NCBI GenBank assembly: GCA_026129525.1
Contig: JAHCHW010000001.1
Span: forward strand, 672,461 to 736,460
Origin: Chitinophagales bacterium
GTDB taxonomy: Bacteria > Bacteroidota > Bacteroidia > Chitinophagales > LD1
DNA length: 64,000 nt
Direction of reading: 5' to 3'
This document shows, in pieces, positions 53,686-61,834 of this stretch. The position numbers were made by a program, and so were the translations under genes. The notes under the pieces are model-generated. The model was not told where the DNA came from and ran no database searches. It saw nothing but the letters and a program-made list of their open reading frames with translations. The stretch's first letter is position 1. Each line of letters opens with the position of its first letter.

Positions 53686-54765
53686 ATGAACAGTGTTTAC
53701 GTGGTGATAATGGCAGGCGGAATAGGAAGCCGTTTTTGGCCTCAAAGCCGCAGCGCCAAGCCTAAACAGTTTCTCGATATACTAAACACCGGCAAAACAC
53801 TTGTTCAACTTACATTTGAACGCTTTGCCGGAATTGTTCCGAAGGAAAATATTTATGTGGTTACTAATGCCGGATACGAGGCTATTGTAAAAGAACAACT
53901 TCCGCATTTAACCGATTCGCAAATTCTGAAAGAGCCCGTACGCAGAAACACGGCACCCTGTATTACTTATGCCTGCGATAAAATTTATGCGAAGGATAAA
54001 AATGCCACCATTATTGTTTCGCCTGCCGATCACCTTATTTTGCAGGAAGAAAAATTTAAAGAGGTAGTAGCCCGCAGCATTGATTTTGTAAAGGACAACG
54101 GCTATCTGATTACGCTGGGCATTAAACCCACTAAACCGGCAACGGGCTATGGCTACATTCAGTTTGTGGATGAACATTCGCCCGATGGATTTTACCGCGT
54201 AAAAACATTTACCGAAAAACCCACGCCCGAAATAGCCAAAACGTTTTTGAAGAGTGGCGATTTTTTATGGAACAGCGGCATGTTTGTTTGGAAAGCCAAA
54301 ACACTTTTGCGCGCCATTGTAAAACACCTGCCCGAAATTGCCGAAGCGTTTCGCGAAGGCAACAAACACTACGACACCCCGGGCGAAGAAAAATTTATCC
54401 GCGAAGCGTATTCGCAATGCACCAACATTTCTATTGATTACGGAGTGATGGAAAAAGCCGATAATGTTTACACCATTCCCGCTCAATTCGGGTGGAGCGA
54501 TATTGGTTCGTGGGATTCGCTGTACGAAGTATACGAGCACGATTACCTCGGTAATGCCGTGGCTGGAAAAAATGTCCGCATATATGATTCAGCCAACAAC
54601 ATGATAATGGTGCCCGATAATAAATTAGTGGTGTTGCAGGGCTTGCGCGGTTACTGTGTAATTGACACAGGCGATGTGCTGCTGGTTTGTGAAAAAGAAA
54701 AGGAACAGGAGATAAAGCAAATTACCGTTGATTTGAAAGTGGCTGATTTGGATAAGTATTTATAG
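53686..54765 (+). CDS. manC: Mannose-1-phosphate guanylyltransferase
   Basis: A 359-residue nucleotidyltransferase from the ATG at 53686: VIMAGGIGSRFWPQSRSAKPKQFL is the GTP-binding signature, followed by ILKEPVRRNTAPCI, VSPADHLI, FTEKPTPEIAKTFLKSG and the metal/substrate motifs YGVMEKADNVYTIPAQFGWSDIGSW. It makes GDP-mannose for glycans. It lacks the C-terminal isomerase half of bifunctional enzymes. The frame is open from a TTG at 53662, which I reject because the ATG follows a promoter-like site. Confidence 0.93.
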   Translation: MNSVYVVIMAGGIGSRFWPQSRSAKPKQFLDILNTGKTLVQLTFERFAGIVPKENIYVVTNAGYEAIVKEQLPHLTDSQILKEPVRRNTAPCITYACDKIYAKDKNATIIVSPADHLILQEEKFKEVVARSIDFVKDNGYLITLGIKPTKPATGYGYIQFVDEHSPDGFYRVKTFTEKPTPEIAKTFLKSGDFLWNSGMFVWKAKTLLRAIVKHLPEIAEAFREGNKHYDTPGEEKFIREAYSQCTNISIDYGVMEKADNVYTIPAQFGWSDIGSWDSLYEVYEHDYLGNAVAGKNVRIYDSANNMIMVPDNKLVVLQGLRGYCVIDTGDVLLVCEKEKEQEIKQITVDLKVADLDKYL

Positions 54766-54767
54766 CC

Positions 54768-54800
54768 AGAAGTTGGAAGTCAGAAGACTGAAGTAAATTT
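54768..54800 (+). repeat. Left inverted repeat flanking the S23 four-helix-bundle gene
   Basis: A 33-bp stretch starting AGAAGTTGGAAGTCAGAAG just after the manC stop. It matches the reverse complement of 55193-55225 at about 25 of 33 positions. Confidence 0.55.
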
Positions 54801-54806
54801 ATCTTT

Positions 54807-55160
54807 ATGAAATTCAAGTTTGAAAAATTAGTTGTTTGGCAACAGGCAATGGACTTTGGCGAAGAAGTTTTTAATACTTCGGGAAGTTTTCCGAGAGAAG
54901 AGATATTTAATCTTACATCGCAGATACGAAGGGCTGCCGATTCGATTGCGTTGAACATTTCTGAAGGTGCCATTGGTCAATCAACCCCTGAATTCAAAAA
55001 GTTTTTAGGATATTCAATCCGTTCTATTTCGGAAGTTGTTACTTGTTTACATAAAGCCATCAGAAGAAAATACATTACTCAAGCGAGGTTTGATAAATTG
55101 TATGAAGATTGTTTTAACCTGATGAATATGCTAGTAGCACTCCGGAAAAAACTGATATAA
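54807..55160 (+). CDS. Four-helix-bundle protein (23S rRNA intervening-sequence / S23 family)
   Basis: A 117-residue helical protein: FEKLVVWQQAMDFGEEVF, then LTSQIRRAADSIALNISEGAI and FKKFLGYSIRSISEVVTCLHKA, the standard S23/IVP signature. First seen encoded inside 23S rRNA intervening sequences, the family is common as free single genes in Bacteroidota. It may bind nucleic acid as a pentamer; no cellular role is established. Inverted repeats flank it on both sides. Confidence 0.93.
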   Translation: MKFKFEKLVVWQQAMDFGEEVFNTSGSFPREEIFNLTSQIRRAADSIALNISEGAIGQSTPEFKKFLGYSIRSISEVVTCLHKAIRRKYITQARFDKLYEDCFNLMNMLVALRKKLI

Positions 55161-55173
55161 ACCGAAATGAGAG

Positions 55174-55210
55174 GTAGTCGGAAGAATGAGATGAATTTTC
55201 TCCCGACTAC
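55174..55210. repeat. 8-bp stem hairpin downstream of the S23 gene
   Basis: GTAGTCGG (55174-55181) pairs perfectly with CCGACTAC (55203-55210) around a 21-nt loop. It overlaps the right inverted repeat and could fold in the S23 mRNA 3' end. Confidence 0.5.
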
Positions 55211-55225
55211 TGTCTTCAAACTTCT
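55193..55225 (-). repeat. Right inverted repeat flanking the S23 gene
   Basis: On the minus strand it reads AGAAGTTTGAAGACAGTAG and so on, partner of 54768-54800. It ends 11 bp before the aminotransferase ATG, so the S23 unit is fitted precisely between two genes. Confidence 0.55.
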
Positions 55226-55236
55226 GACTCAAAAGA

Positions 55237-56391
55237 ATGCATTTCCCTTCTTCCATAAACTCGAAACTGCCCAACACGAGCACCACCATTTTTACGGTGA
55301 TGAGCGCTTTGGCACGGGAGCACAATGCCATTAACTTGTCGCAGGGGTTTCCTGATTACAATCCGCACCCGTTGGTAATTGAAGAATTGACTAAAGCTGC
55401 CAAAGGAAATTCTAATCAGTATGCTTTGATGGCGGGGTTTATGCCGCTGCGCGAACAAATTGCCGAAAAAATTTCTTTGCTCTACTCTGCTGAAGTAAAT
55501 CCTGAAACAGAAATAACGGTAACAGCAGGGGGAACACAGGCTATTTTTACGGCTATACTTTCTGTTATCCGCGAAGATGATGAAGTAATTTTGTTTGCCC
55601 CCGCTTACGATTCGTATGCGCCTGCCGTTGAACTGGCAGGCGGTAAAGCTATTTTTTACGACCGCGAAGCGCCCGATTACAAAATTGACTGGCAGCATGT
55701 AAAGCGTTTGGTAAACCAGCGCACCCGTATGATTGTGATTAACACTCCGCATAATCCTACCGGCACGGTGATGAATGCGTTCGACATGCAGCAGCTGGAA
55801 AAGCTGACCAAAGACAGAGATATTGTAATTGTAAGCGATGAAGTGTACGAGCACATTGTTTACGATGGTGTACAACACCAAAGCATATTGCGTTACCCTA
55901 AGTTAGCCGAGCGGGCATTTGTGGTTTTTTCATTCGGCAAAACATACCACTGCACCGGTTGGAAAGTAGGCTACTGTATTGCTCCGCAAAATCTGATGAG
56001 CGAATTCCGTAAAGTGCATCAGTTTAATGTGTTCAGCGTAAACTCGGTGGCGCAGGTAGCTTTTGCCGAAGTGCTTAAGCGAAAAGATTTGTACGAAGAA
56101 CTCAACACTTTCTACCAAAAGAAGCGCGATTTTTTTCGCAGCGCTATTCAGTCATCGCGGTTTAAATTGCTAAAGTGCGAGGGCACCTATTTTCAGTTGG
56201 CGGCTTACAGCCGCATAAGCGAAGAGCGCGATATTGAATTTGTAAAACGCCTCACCCGCGATTTTAAAGTTGCCGCTATTCCTATTTCTGTGTTTTACCG
56301 CCATCAGGTGGACAGCAGTATTATCCGTTTCTGCTTTGCCAAAGAAGAAGAAACGTTGAAACGAGCTGCAGAGATGCTGGTGAAGATTTAA
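55237..56391 (+). CDS. PLP-dependent methionine/glutamine aminotransferase (YbdL type)
   Basis: A 384-residue fold-type I aminotransferase: STTIFTVMSALAREHNAINLSQGFPDY, TAGGTQAIFTAI, INTPHNPTGTV, DEVYEHIVYD and the PLP lysine in SFGKTYHCTGWKVGY. The C-terminal ...SIIRFCFAKEEETL holds the carboxylate-binding Arg. This pattern matches YbdL/MtnE-like enzymes that transaminate 2-oxo-4-methylthiobutyrate, preferring glutamine as donor. The nearby omega-amidase gene (57511) would dispose of the resulting 2-oxoglutaramate. Confidence 0.9.
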   Translation: MHFPSSINSKLPNTSTTIFTVMSALAREHNAINLSQGFPDYNPHPLVIEELTKAAKGNSNQYALMAGFMPLREQIAEKISLLYSAEVNPETEITVTAGGTQAIFTAILSVIREDDEVILFAPAYDSYAPAVELAGGKAIFYDREAPDYKIDWQHVKRLVNQRTRMIVINTPHNPTGTVMNAFDMQQLEKLTKDRDIVIVSDEVYEHIVYDGVQHQSILRYPKLAERAFVVFSFGKTYHCTGWKVGYCIAPQNLMSEFRKVHQFNVFSVNSVAQVAFAEVLKRKDLYEELNTFYQKKRDFFRSAIQSSRFKLLKCEGTYFQLAAYSRISEERDIEFVKRLTRDFKVAAIPISVFYRHQVDSSIIRFCFAKEEETLKRAAEMLVKI

Positions 56392-56482
56392 CTTTTATTT
56401 TTAGCTCACTACAGTTAAGCTTTTAGGGGGACGTCATAAAACACATTGTTATGGTTGTAGCAAAGTTTTTGAAATTTGTAGT

Positions 56483-57484
56483 GTGAAGAAAGAAATTGCG
56501 AATAGCCTGTTTGTTTTTGCTATAGCATCCAGCATCTTGTTCATTGGCATGGAATTTTTCTTGAGATACAAGGGGTTTTATTCATCTCATACAGAACGTA
56601 TCGGTCTTCATCGTTATCAATCTGTTTATGAACAAAACAGGTCGGCATATCCGGTATATAGCAGGAACGTAAAAAAAGAATTCGTTCAAAATGAGTTTAC
56701 ACGAACCATTTCCACCAACTCCTTCGGCTTTAACGATTACGAATGGCAAAAGCAAAAAACCGACTCATGCCGCGTAATTGCACTTGGAGATTCTTTTACC
56801 GAAGGTGTGGGCTCAAGTAATGATTCATCATACGTACAGCAACTACGTAAACTGCTTCCAAATACTCAGATATTTTGTGCGGGACTATCAGGGTGCGACC
56901 CTGTATTTTCATATAAGTTTCTTGCTGATAGCCTAATGCCTCTTATGCTCCCTGACATTGTAACAGTTGCCATTAATAGCACAGATATTGGTGATATTCG
57001 CATCCGGGGAGGAATGGAGCGTTTTAACGGTAGCGATACAATAAGAGCTAAACAAGGTCCTCGGTGGGAGTGGCTTTATGCCCACTCTTATTTCGTAAGA
57101 TTTTTTGTGCACCGGATAATGCAATATGATCTCTACTTGACTTCGCCCCACGCTGCGGAACACGATACTCAACAAGCTATTGAAACACTAAAAAATATCA
57201 TGACCCATTTCGTAGATTTGGGAAGGCGCAATAACACTCGCGTAATATTTATTTTTCATCCTGTATTCTATGAGATTATTGCCGGAGAAAACCAATGTTC
57301 AAAATTGATAGAATACGCACAGAGCCAGAAGTACGAATATGTTGACGTGTATGGTTTTTTTTCCGACCACAACATAGCCAAACACAATGCACATCAATAT
57401 TTTTGGAAAAACGATAGTCATTGTAATAATACAGGATATTCCCTTTTTACAGCGGCTATAGCAGAAAAATGGCCCGTACAATAA
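56483..57484 (+). CDS. SGNH/GDSL-family hydrolase with N-terminal membrane anchor
   Basis: A 333-residue protein starting at GTG 56483 (KKEIANSLFVFAIASSILFIGMEFFL gives one anchor helix). Block I is ALGDSFTEGVGSS with the nucleophile Ser, the catalytic D-x-x-H is in KNDSHCNNTGYSLF, and VAINSTDIGDIR may supply the oxyanion Asn. It resembles AlgX/YwqG-style or lipid/sugar O-esterases acting outside the inner membrane. It lies between the aminotransferase and omega-amidase genes without obvious metabolic link. Confidence 0.82.
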   Translation: MKKEIANSLFVFAIASSILFIGMEFFLRYKGFYSSHTERIGLHRYQSVYEQNRSAYPVYSRNVKKEFVQNEFTRTISTNSFGFNDYEWQKQKTDSCRVIALGDSFTEGVGSSNDSSYVQQLRKLLPNTQIFCAGLSGCDPVFSYKFLADSLMPLMLPDIVTVAINSTDIGDIRIRGGMERFNGSDTIRAKQGPRWEWLYAHSYFVRFFVHRIMQYDLYLTSPHAAEHDTQQAIETLKNIMTHFVDLGRRNNTRVIFIFHPVFYEIIAGENQCSKLIEYAQSQKYEYVDVYGFFSDHNIAKHNAHQYFWKNDSHCNNTGYSLFTAAIAEKWPVQ

Positions 57485-57510
57485 AGAATATATTAACAAC
57501 CCGGGGTAAC

Positions 57511-58305
57511 ATGAATAACCTTCGCGTTACCATTATTCAATCCATTTTGCATTGGGAAGATATTTCTGCCAACCTCGAAATGTTTTCACAAAAAATTAGT
57601 GCTATTGGCGAAACAGATTTGATTGTGCTGCCCGAAACATTTACCACCGGCTTTAGCATGAACCCCAAACTGGCGCAAGAAGAAACCGGAAATGCCGTAC
57701 AATGGATGAAGCAAACATCCGCACAAAAAAACTGTGTCATCACGGGAAGTTTGATGATAAAGGATGAAGGGCGGTTCTATAATCGCCTCTATTGGGTAAA
57801 CCCCGATGGTAGTTTTCTGAAGTACGACAAGCGCCACTTGTTTTGCATAAGTGACGAGCCTAAATTTTTTACTGCGGGAACCGAGCGATTGATTGCAGAG
57901 TTAAATGGCTGGAAAATCTGTCCGCAAATTTGTTACGACTTGCGTTTCCCCGTTTGGGCGCGAAACACGAATGCCGAATATGATGTGTTGCTGTATGTTG
58001 CCAACTGGCCCGAGCGCAGAGTGCAGGCGTGGAAGTATTTATTGGTTGCCCGCGCCATCGAAAACCAAGCCTATGTAATTGGTGCTAATCGCGTAGGAAA
58101 TGACGGCAACGATATTTCGCACACCGGAGATTCGATGGTGCTCGACCCGCTGGGCAATGTGCTGTATCACAAAATTGATGAAGAAGATATTGCAACCATA
58201 GAATTGAATTACGAAGAACTGAAAAAGCACCGCGAGCAATTACCTTTTTTAAAAGATGCCGATGATTTTGTGCTGAATCCGAAAGCAAAATTTAAGAGCC
58301 ATTAA
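57511..58305 (+). CDS. Nitrilase-superfamily omega-amidase (YafV/NIT2-like)
   Basis: A 264-residue amidase from the ATG at 57511. The Cys-Glu-Lys triad lies in LPETFTTGFSMN (Glu), YDKRHLFCISDE (Lys) and ICPQICYDLRFPVWARN (Cys). The TTGFSMN and KRHLF segments are characteristic of YafV, which hydrolyses 2-oxoglutaramate to 2-oxoglutarate and ammonia. Paired with the YbdL-like aminotransferase, it makes glutamine-driven methionine salvage effectively irreversible. The frame is open 14 codons upstream but overlaps the SGNH gene. Confidence 0.92.
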   Translation: MNNLRVTIIQSILHWEDISANLEMFSQKISAIGETDLIVLPETFTTGFSMNPKLAQEETGNAVQWMKQTSAQKNCVITGSLMIKDEGRFYNRLYWVNPDGSFLKYDKRHLFCISDEPKFFTAGTERLIAELNGWKICPQICYDLRFPVWARNTNAEYDVLLYVANWPERRVQAWKYLLVARAIENQAYVIGANRVGNDGNDISHTGDSMVLDPLGNVLYHKIDEEDIATIELNYEELKKHREQLPFLKDADDFVLNPKAKFKSH

Positions 58306-58334
58306 ACCATATTGTTTTTCCGTAACTTCGTTCA

Positions 58335-58571
58335 GTGAAAATTACAGAAGATATACTTCGCATAAGCGGCATGAGCGAGCAACAACTCCGACAGGAGTTG
58401 GCGCTGTGGCTTTATGCTAAGGGCAAGTTGAGTTTAGGAAGAGCAGCTAAATTTTCAGGACTGAACAAACCGGAGTTTATGCATTTAATGGCAGCTAACA
58501 ATATTGACCTGAACTACTCGGTGGAAGACCTTGAAGACGATATGAAAACTATCGAAAAACTCGGACTGTGA
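58335..58571 (+). CDS. UPF0175-family antitoxin
   Basis: A 78-residue protein starting at GTG 58335: MSEQQLRQELALWLYAKGKLSLGRAAKFSGLNKPEFMHLMAANNI is the UPF0175 ribbon/helix core, with an acidic C-terminus (YSVEDLEDDMKTIEKLGL) likely contacting the toxin. It overlaps the toxin start by 4 nt (GTGA). Confidence 0.88.
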   Translation: MKITEDILRISGMSEQQLRQELALWLYAKGKLSLGRAAKFSGLNKPEFMHLMAANNIDLNYSVEDLEDDMKTIEKLGL

Positions 58572-59056
58572 TTGTTGTAAGCGACACTACCGCCATTTCA
58601 TCGCTGTATAAAATAAACCACCTTCATTTGCTTCGAGATATTTTCGGAGAAGTGATTGTTCCTGTTCAGGTGTATGAAGAATTGAAATACTTCGAAAAGT
58701 TAAATCCCGAATTTAACTGGTCAAAATCTTATGCTTGGATAAAGCCTCTTGAGGTTCAGCAATCTTTACTGTATAATAATCTTCAGAACGTTTTGGATGA
58801 AGGCGAATCGGCAGCCATTGCACTTACTATACAAATTCATGCCGACCTGCTTTTAATAGATGAAAAGTTAGGCAGAAAAATTGCTGCTGAAAACGGAGTG
58901 CGTGTAATTGGATTGGTGGGTGTTTTGGAATTGGCAAAAAAGCGAAACCTGATTTCAGTTATAAAGCCGGTAATGGACGAACTGATTCATACAGCCGACT
59001 TTAGAATTAGCAAGAAACTTTATGAGCATACACTTCGAATAGCCAACGAAAAATAA
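58568..59056 (+). CDS. DUF3368-type PIN-domain toxin
   Basis: A 162-residue PIN-like ribonuclease starting at GTG 58568: first acidic residue in VSDTTAISSLYKI, then VPVQVYEELKYFEKL, second acidic site LDEGESAAIALT, third LLIDEKLGRKIA, and the typical VIGLVGVLELAKKRNLI. Such enzymes cleave RNA and pair with UPF0175 antitoxins. Translational overlap supports a functional pair. Confidence 0.9.
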   Translation: MIVVSDTTAISSLYKINHLHLLRDIFGEVIVPVQVYEELKYFEKLNPEFNWSKSYAWIKPLEVQQSLLYNNLQNVLDEGESAAIALTIQIHADLLLIDEKLGRKIAAENGVRVIGLVGVLELAKKRNLISVIKPVMDELIHTADFRISKKLYEHTLRIANEK

Positions 59057-59058
59057 TA

Positions 59059-59421
59059 ATGCCGCTCCTCAACGAACATAAAAGCGAAGAAGAAAAAAGT
59101 TTTGCCCTGCGCTGGTACGAGGTACGCAATCGGGTAAAAGAGCAATTCGGACAACGACCGGATATAAATGCCATGCTGTACATTATTGGCATGAACGAGA
59201 TTGGCATTGTAAAAGATAGTTGGGAAAAAGAAGAAAAACAAAACCTGATGCACGTAGCCGTTTGCAAATTGCTTTCATCGGATGGCTACTATACCTTTTC
59301 GCATACTGATGCCGATGGCTGGCACCACTACACCAAAAACGAATCGTTGCCACCGCTCAATTTGAAAGAACAGGAAGAATTGTTGAAAAGAAAAATTGTG
59401 GAATATTTTGAAGCACTTTAA
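59059..59421 (+). CDS. Conserved hypothetical protein
   Basis: A 120-residue cytoplasmic protein with an acidic start: EHKSEEEKSFALRWYEVRNRVKEQFGQRPDINAMLYIIGMNEIG, then LMHVAVCKLLSSDGYYTFSHTDADGWHHYTKN. The pattern is that of a small Bacteroidota-conserved family without assigned function. It starts 2 bp after the toxin stop, so it may be co-transcribed with the toxin-antitoxin genes. Confidence 0.72.
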   Translation: MPLLNEHKSEEEKSFALRWYEVRNRVKEQFGQRPDINAMLYIIGMNEIGIVKDSWEKEEKQNLMHVAVCKLLSSDGYYTFSHTDADGWHHYTKNESLPPLNLKEQEELLKRKIVEYFEAL

Positions 59422-59456
59422 CTGATCGTTCTTCTCCTTTGGGGCATAGGTAGTGC

Positions 59457-59843
59457 TTATCGCCACGTTTTCGCAAAGTAAGGCTTACTGTCGTTGCTTA
59501 CTGTTTCCTGCTGCTTCCAGTATTTCATGGTTACTACATTTCCTTCCTTGGTTCGCAGCAACCTTCCGTAAATAGCATTGGTAACATTGAATTCGTTTTG
59601 TGTAACGGCAACCGTAAAAGTTTCGGGAGCGGGCGGGGGGGGCGGGGGCGGAGTTTCTCCTTCTGCCAAAGGTTTTGCGGGTGGTGTTTTGGGTGGTGGC
59701 GATGTTACAACTACTACCGTATATCCGTTCAACTCTAACAGCGATTTCAAAAATTCTACACGGGCTGGCGTACAGTTTTTTTCTACAATGGCACAGCGCA
59801 CTCCGTCAATTTCTTCGAAAGGATGATTTTGGTTAATAGCCAT
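59457..59843 (-). CDS. Hypothetical protein with proline-run linker
   Basis: A 128-residue protein with two parts: an N-terminal alpha/beta domain (DGVRCAIVEKNCTPARVEFLKSLLELNGYTVVVV) and a C-terminal strand-rich domain (ETFTVAVTQNEFNVTNAIYGRLL). They are joined by a linker with seven consecutive prolines. The linker is encoded opposite a G-rich tract at 59625-59652. Family not recognised; shared gene order with nuoN in other genomes would need checking. Confidence 0.7.
   Translation of the reverse strand: MAINQNHPFEEIDGVRCAIVEKNCTPARVEFLKSLLELNGYTVVVVTSPPPKTPPAKPLAEGETPPPPPPPAPETFTVAVTQNEFNVTNAIYGRLLRTKEGNVVTMKYWKQQETVSNDSKPYFAKTWR
59625..59652 (+). other. G-quadruplex-type tract with an 8-G run
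   Basis: The plus strand has GGG, GGG, GGGGGGGG and GGGGG separated by 1-3 bases, satisfying the four-run quadruplex pattern in otherwise AT-rich DNA. It lies opposite the proline linker of the 59457-59843 gene. Confidence 0.6.
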
Positions 59844-59860
59844 AGTTCGGTTGTCAGTTG

Positions 59861-61246
59861 TCAGAGATTAGCAGCGTGCTGAAAAATAACATCGAATGTT
59901 CTGCTCACAAATCCAAGAATTAAAATACCGGCAACACAAAGGCTTACTGCCGCAAATGCGGTTGAAGTCAAGTTCAGTTTCGGAAGCGGTTCGCTGCTTT
60001 CATCCACAAACATAACGCGCACAATACGCAGGTAATAGTAAAGCGACACCATCAGGTTAAGTGCCGCAACAATGATGAGCCACCAACTGCCTACTTGTGC
60101 TCCGGTAGTAAGCAAAAACAACTTGCCGAAGAAACCCGCAGTAGGCGGAACACCCGCCAGCGAAAAAAGTGCCAGCGACATTACCAATGCTAAGGTTGGA
60201 TTGGATGCATACAAACCTTTGTAATCGTTCAGCGTTTCCTTTCCGGTTTGCGAAGAAATGACGGAAATGATGGCAAATGCCGCGAGGTTGGTGAACACAT
60301 AAATAAGAATGAAGTAAACCACACTTGCCACGCCAATTTGCGTAGCCGATGAAATAGCAATTAACAAGTAGCCGACTTGTGCAATAGAAGAAAAAGCAAA
60401 GAAGCGTTTTAAGTTTTGCTGCCGCAGCGCAAAAATGTTTCCAAGTGTTATGGTTATTGCTGCCGAAACTGCCAGCATATAATACCAGGTCATAGCCATG
60501 GCACCAAACACTGCGTAAAGCGTTGTAATAAAAACAAACGCCATTGCTCCTTTCGAAACTACCGATAAATATGCCGTAACTGCCACAGGCGAGCCTTCGT
60601 ACACATCTGCTGTCCACAAGTGGAATGGAACCACCGAAAGCTTAAATGCAAAGCCCGAAAAAATTAAAACAAAACCAAGCAGCTGCATTTGACTTCCTGT
60701 AAGCATGTACGGAATTTGGGCAAACTGCAAAGTGCCCGTACTGCCATAAATAAGCGATATGCCGAACAAAAGAATGGCTGATGAAAAAGCGCTGCTCATA
60801 ATCATTTTCATGGCAGCTTCGCCCGAAACTTTTTTCTCTAAATCGAAATTGCACAATGCGGCAAGCGGAATGGTGGAAAGTTCCAAACCCAAAAAAAACA
60901 TGAGCAGGTTGCCGCTGCTGAGCATAAAGAAAAAACCCATAAGGCTCGACACCAACAACATGAAAAACTCCGGCAGGTGTTTATGATTCTTAAGCCAGTC
61001 GTAACTAAAAAATGAAATGAGCAGCACAGCAAGATTGAGCACACTTTTTTCAATTGCCAGCAATGACGAAGTTCGATACATGCCCCCGAAAATTTCGGTT
61101 GGTTCATTTCCGAAAAAGCCGAGCACAAGATTGAGCAGCAGAAAAACATTGGTGATGCGTATAACCGAAACGTTGTTTGCCCTTCCGTCAATCTTTAAAA
61201 AAAGCAACAAGAAAAGAAGCAGCGTTAGCGCCAGCTCAAATTTCAT
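59861..61246 (-). CDS. nuoN: NADH-quinone oxidoreductase subunit N
   Basis: An approximately 461-residue antiporter-like membrane subunit with about 14 helices. It has SSGNLLMFFLGLELSTIPLAAL (the conserved Glu of helix 5), GEAAMKMIMSSAFSSAILLFG, FKLSVVPFHLWTADVYEGSP and RQQNLKRFFAFSSIAQVGYLL. These identify NuoN and include lysines used in proton pumping. I choose the ATG at 61246; a GTG at 61270 in frame is possible. No nuoM or other Nuo gene flanks it here. Confidence 0.9.
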   Translation of the reverse strand: MKFELALTLLLFLLLFLKIDGRANNVSVIRITNVFLLLNLVLGFFGNEPTEIFGGMYRTSSLLAIEKSVLNLAVLLISFFSYDWLKNHKHLPEFFMLLVSSLMGFFFMLSSGNLLMFFLGLELSTIPLAALCNFDLEKKVSGEAAMKMIMSSAFSSAILLFGISLIYGSTGTLQFAQIPYMLTGSQMQLLGFVLIFSGFAFKLSVVPFHLWTADVYEGSPVAVTAYLSVVSKGAMAFVFITTLYAVFGAMAMTWYYMLAVSAAITITLGNIFALRQQNLKRFFAFSSIAQVGYLLIAISSATQIGVASVVYFILIYVFTNLAAFAIISVISSQTGKETLNDYKGLYASNPTLALVMSLALFSLAGVPPTAGFFGKLFLLTTGAQVGSWWLIIVAALNLMVSLYYYLRIVRVMFVDESSEPLPKLNLTSTAFAAVSLCVAGILILGFVSRTFDVIFQHAANL

Positions 61247-61338
61247 GGTAACAAGAAAAGATAAATCCACGCAGCTTAGGTTTAACTCAATGGTAAAGAT
61301 GACTGTAGGAGATGAACATACAAAAATATCTGTCCGGT

Positions 61339-61779
61339 TTAGCGCAATCTGTCCAAACTCTTCACCAACTCTTCGTCTTTCCGAATGTAAACAAAGGCGA
61401 GTATTTCAAAAAGCGCGGCAGCCAAAGCGCAAACATTCCACCAGGTATAAACCACATCGCCCACAAAAACTTTTGTTTGATAGCGATAGTAAACAAAACC
61501 TGCGGCTGCGGCAATAAACAGCACCGCTACCCAGCAAAGCCATTGTTGAATGTTTCGCTTCTTAAAAAAGAAAATATTCAGCAAAGTAACTCCCGCAGCA
61601 ATGCCGGCAAGTATCAGGTTTAAAAAAATAATGTAGCCTTCGTAAAAGTACGTAACATCAATGCCGTGGTAATCTTCGGTAAAGTTGGTGCCCACCAACT
61701 GTATAAGCGGGAAATACAAAAACAAGGCGAGAGCCACTATTGCCAGCAGCAGAAAAACGGTTTGAATTCGCTGTATCAT
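61339..61779 (-). CDS. DUF4293 family membrane protein
   Basis: A 146-residue protein from the ATG at 61779 (MIQRIQTVFLLLAIVALALF) with four membrane helices and the DUF4293 pattern RIQTVFLLL, then KKRNIQQWLCWVAVLF and a charged C-terminus. This family is restricted to Bacteroidota and uncharacterised. The frame remains open for 88 codons into the divergent thiolase gene; those are spurious. A -7-like TAGGTTTG lies 34 bp upstream. Confidence 0.82.
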   Translation of the reverse strand: MIQRIQTVFLLLAIVALALFLYFPLIQLVGTNFTEDYHGIDVTYFYEGYIIFLNLILAGIAAGVTLLNIFFFKKRNIQQWLCWVAVLFIAAAAGFVYYRYQTKVFVGDVVYTWWNVCALAAALFEILAFVYIRKDEELVKSLDRLR

Positions 61780-61798
61780 GCGGTGAATTTTATATCGC

Positions 61799-61820
61799 TT
61801 AATTTGCGCCCGCAAACCTA
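61799..61820. promoter_or_regulatory. Divergent promoter region of DUF4293 and thiolase genes with a central palindrome
   Basis: The minus strand carries TAGGTTTG at 61820-61813, a full -7 match. The plus strand carries TTAATTTG at 61799-61806, one mismatch from TAnnTTTG. They overlap the palindrome TTTGCG-CC-CGCAAA at 61803-61816. Both start codons are within 35 bp. Confidence 0.35.
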
Positions 61821-61834
61821 AATTTTTTATTGTA

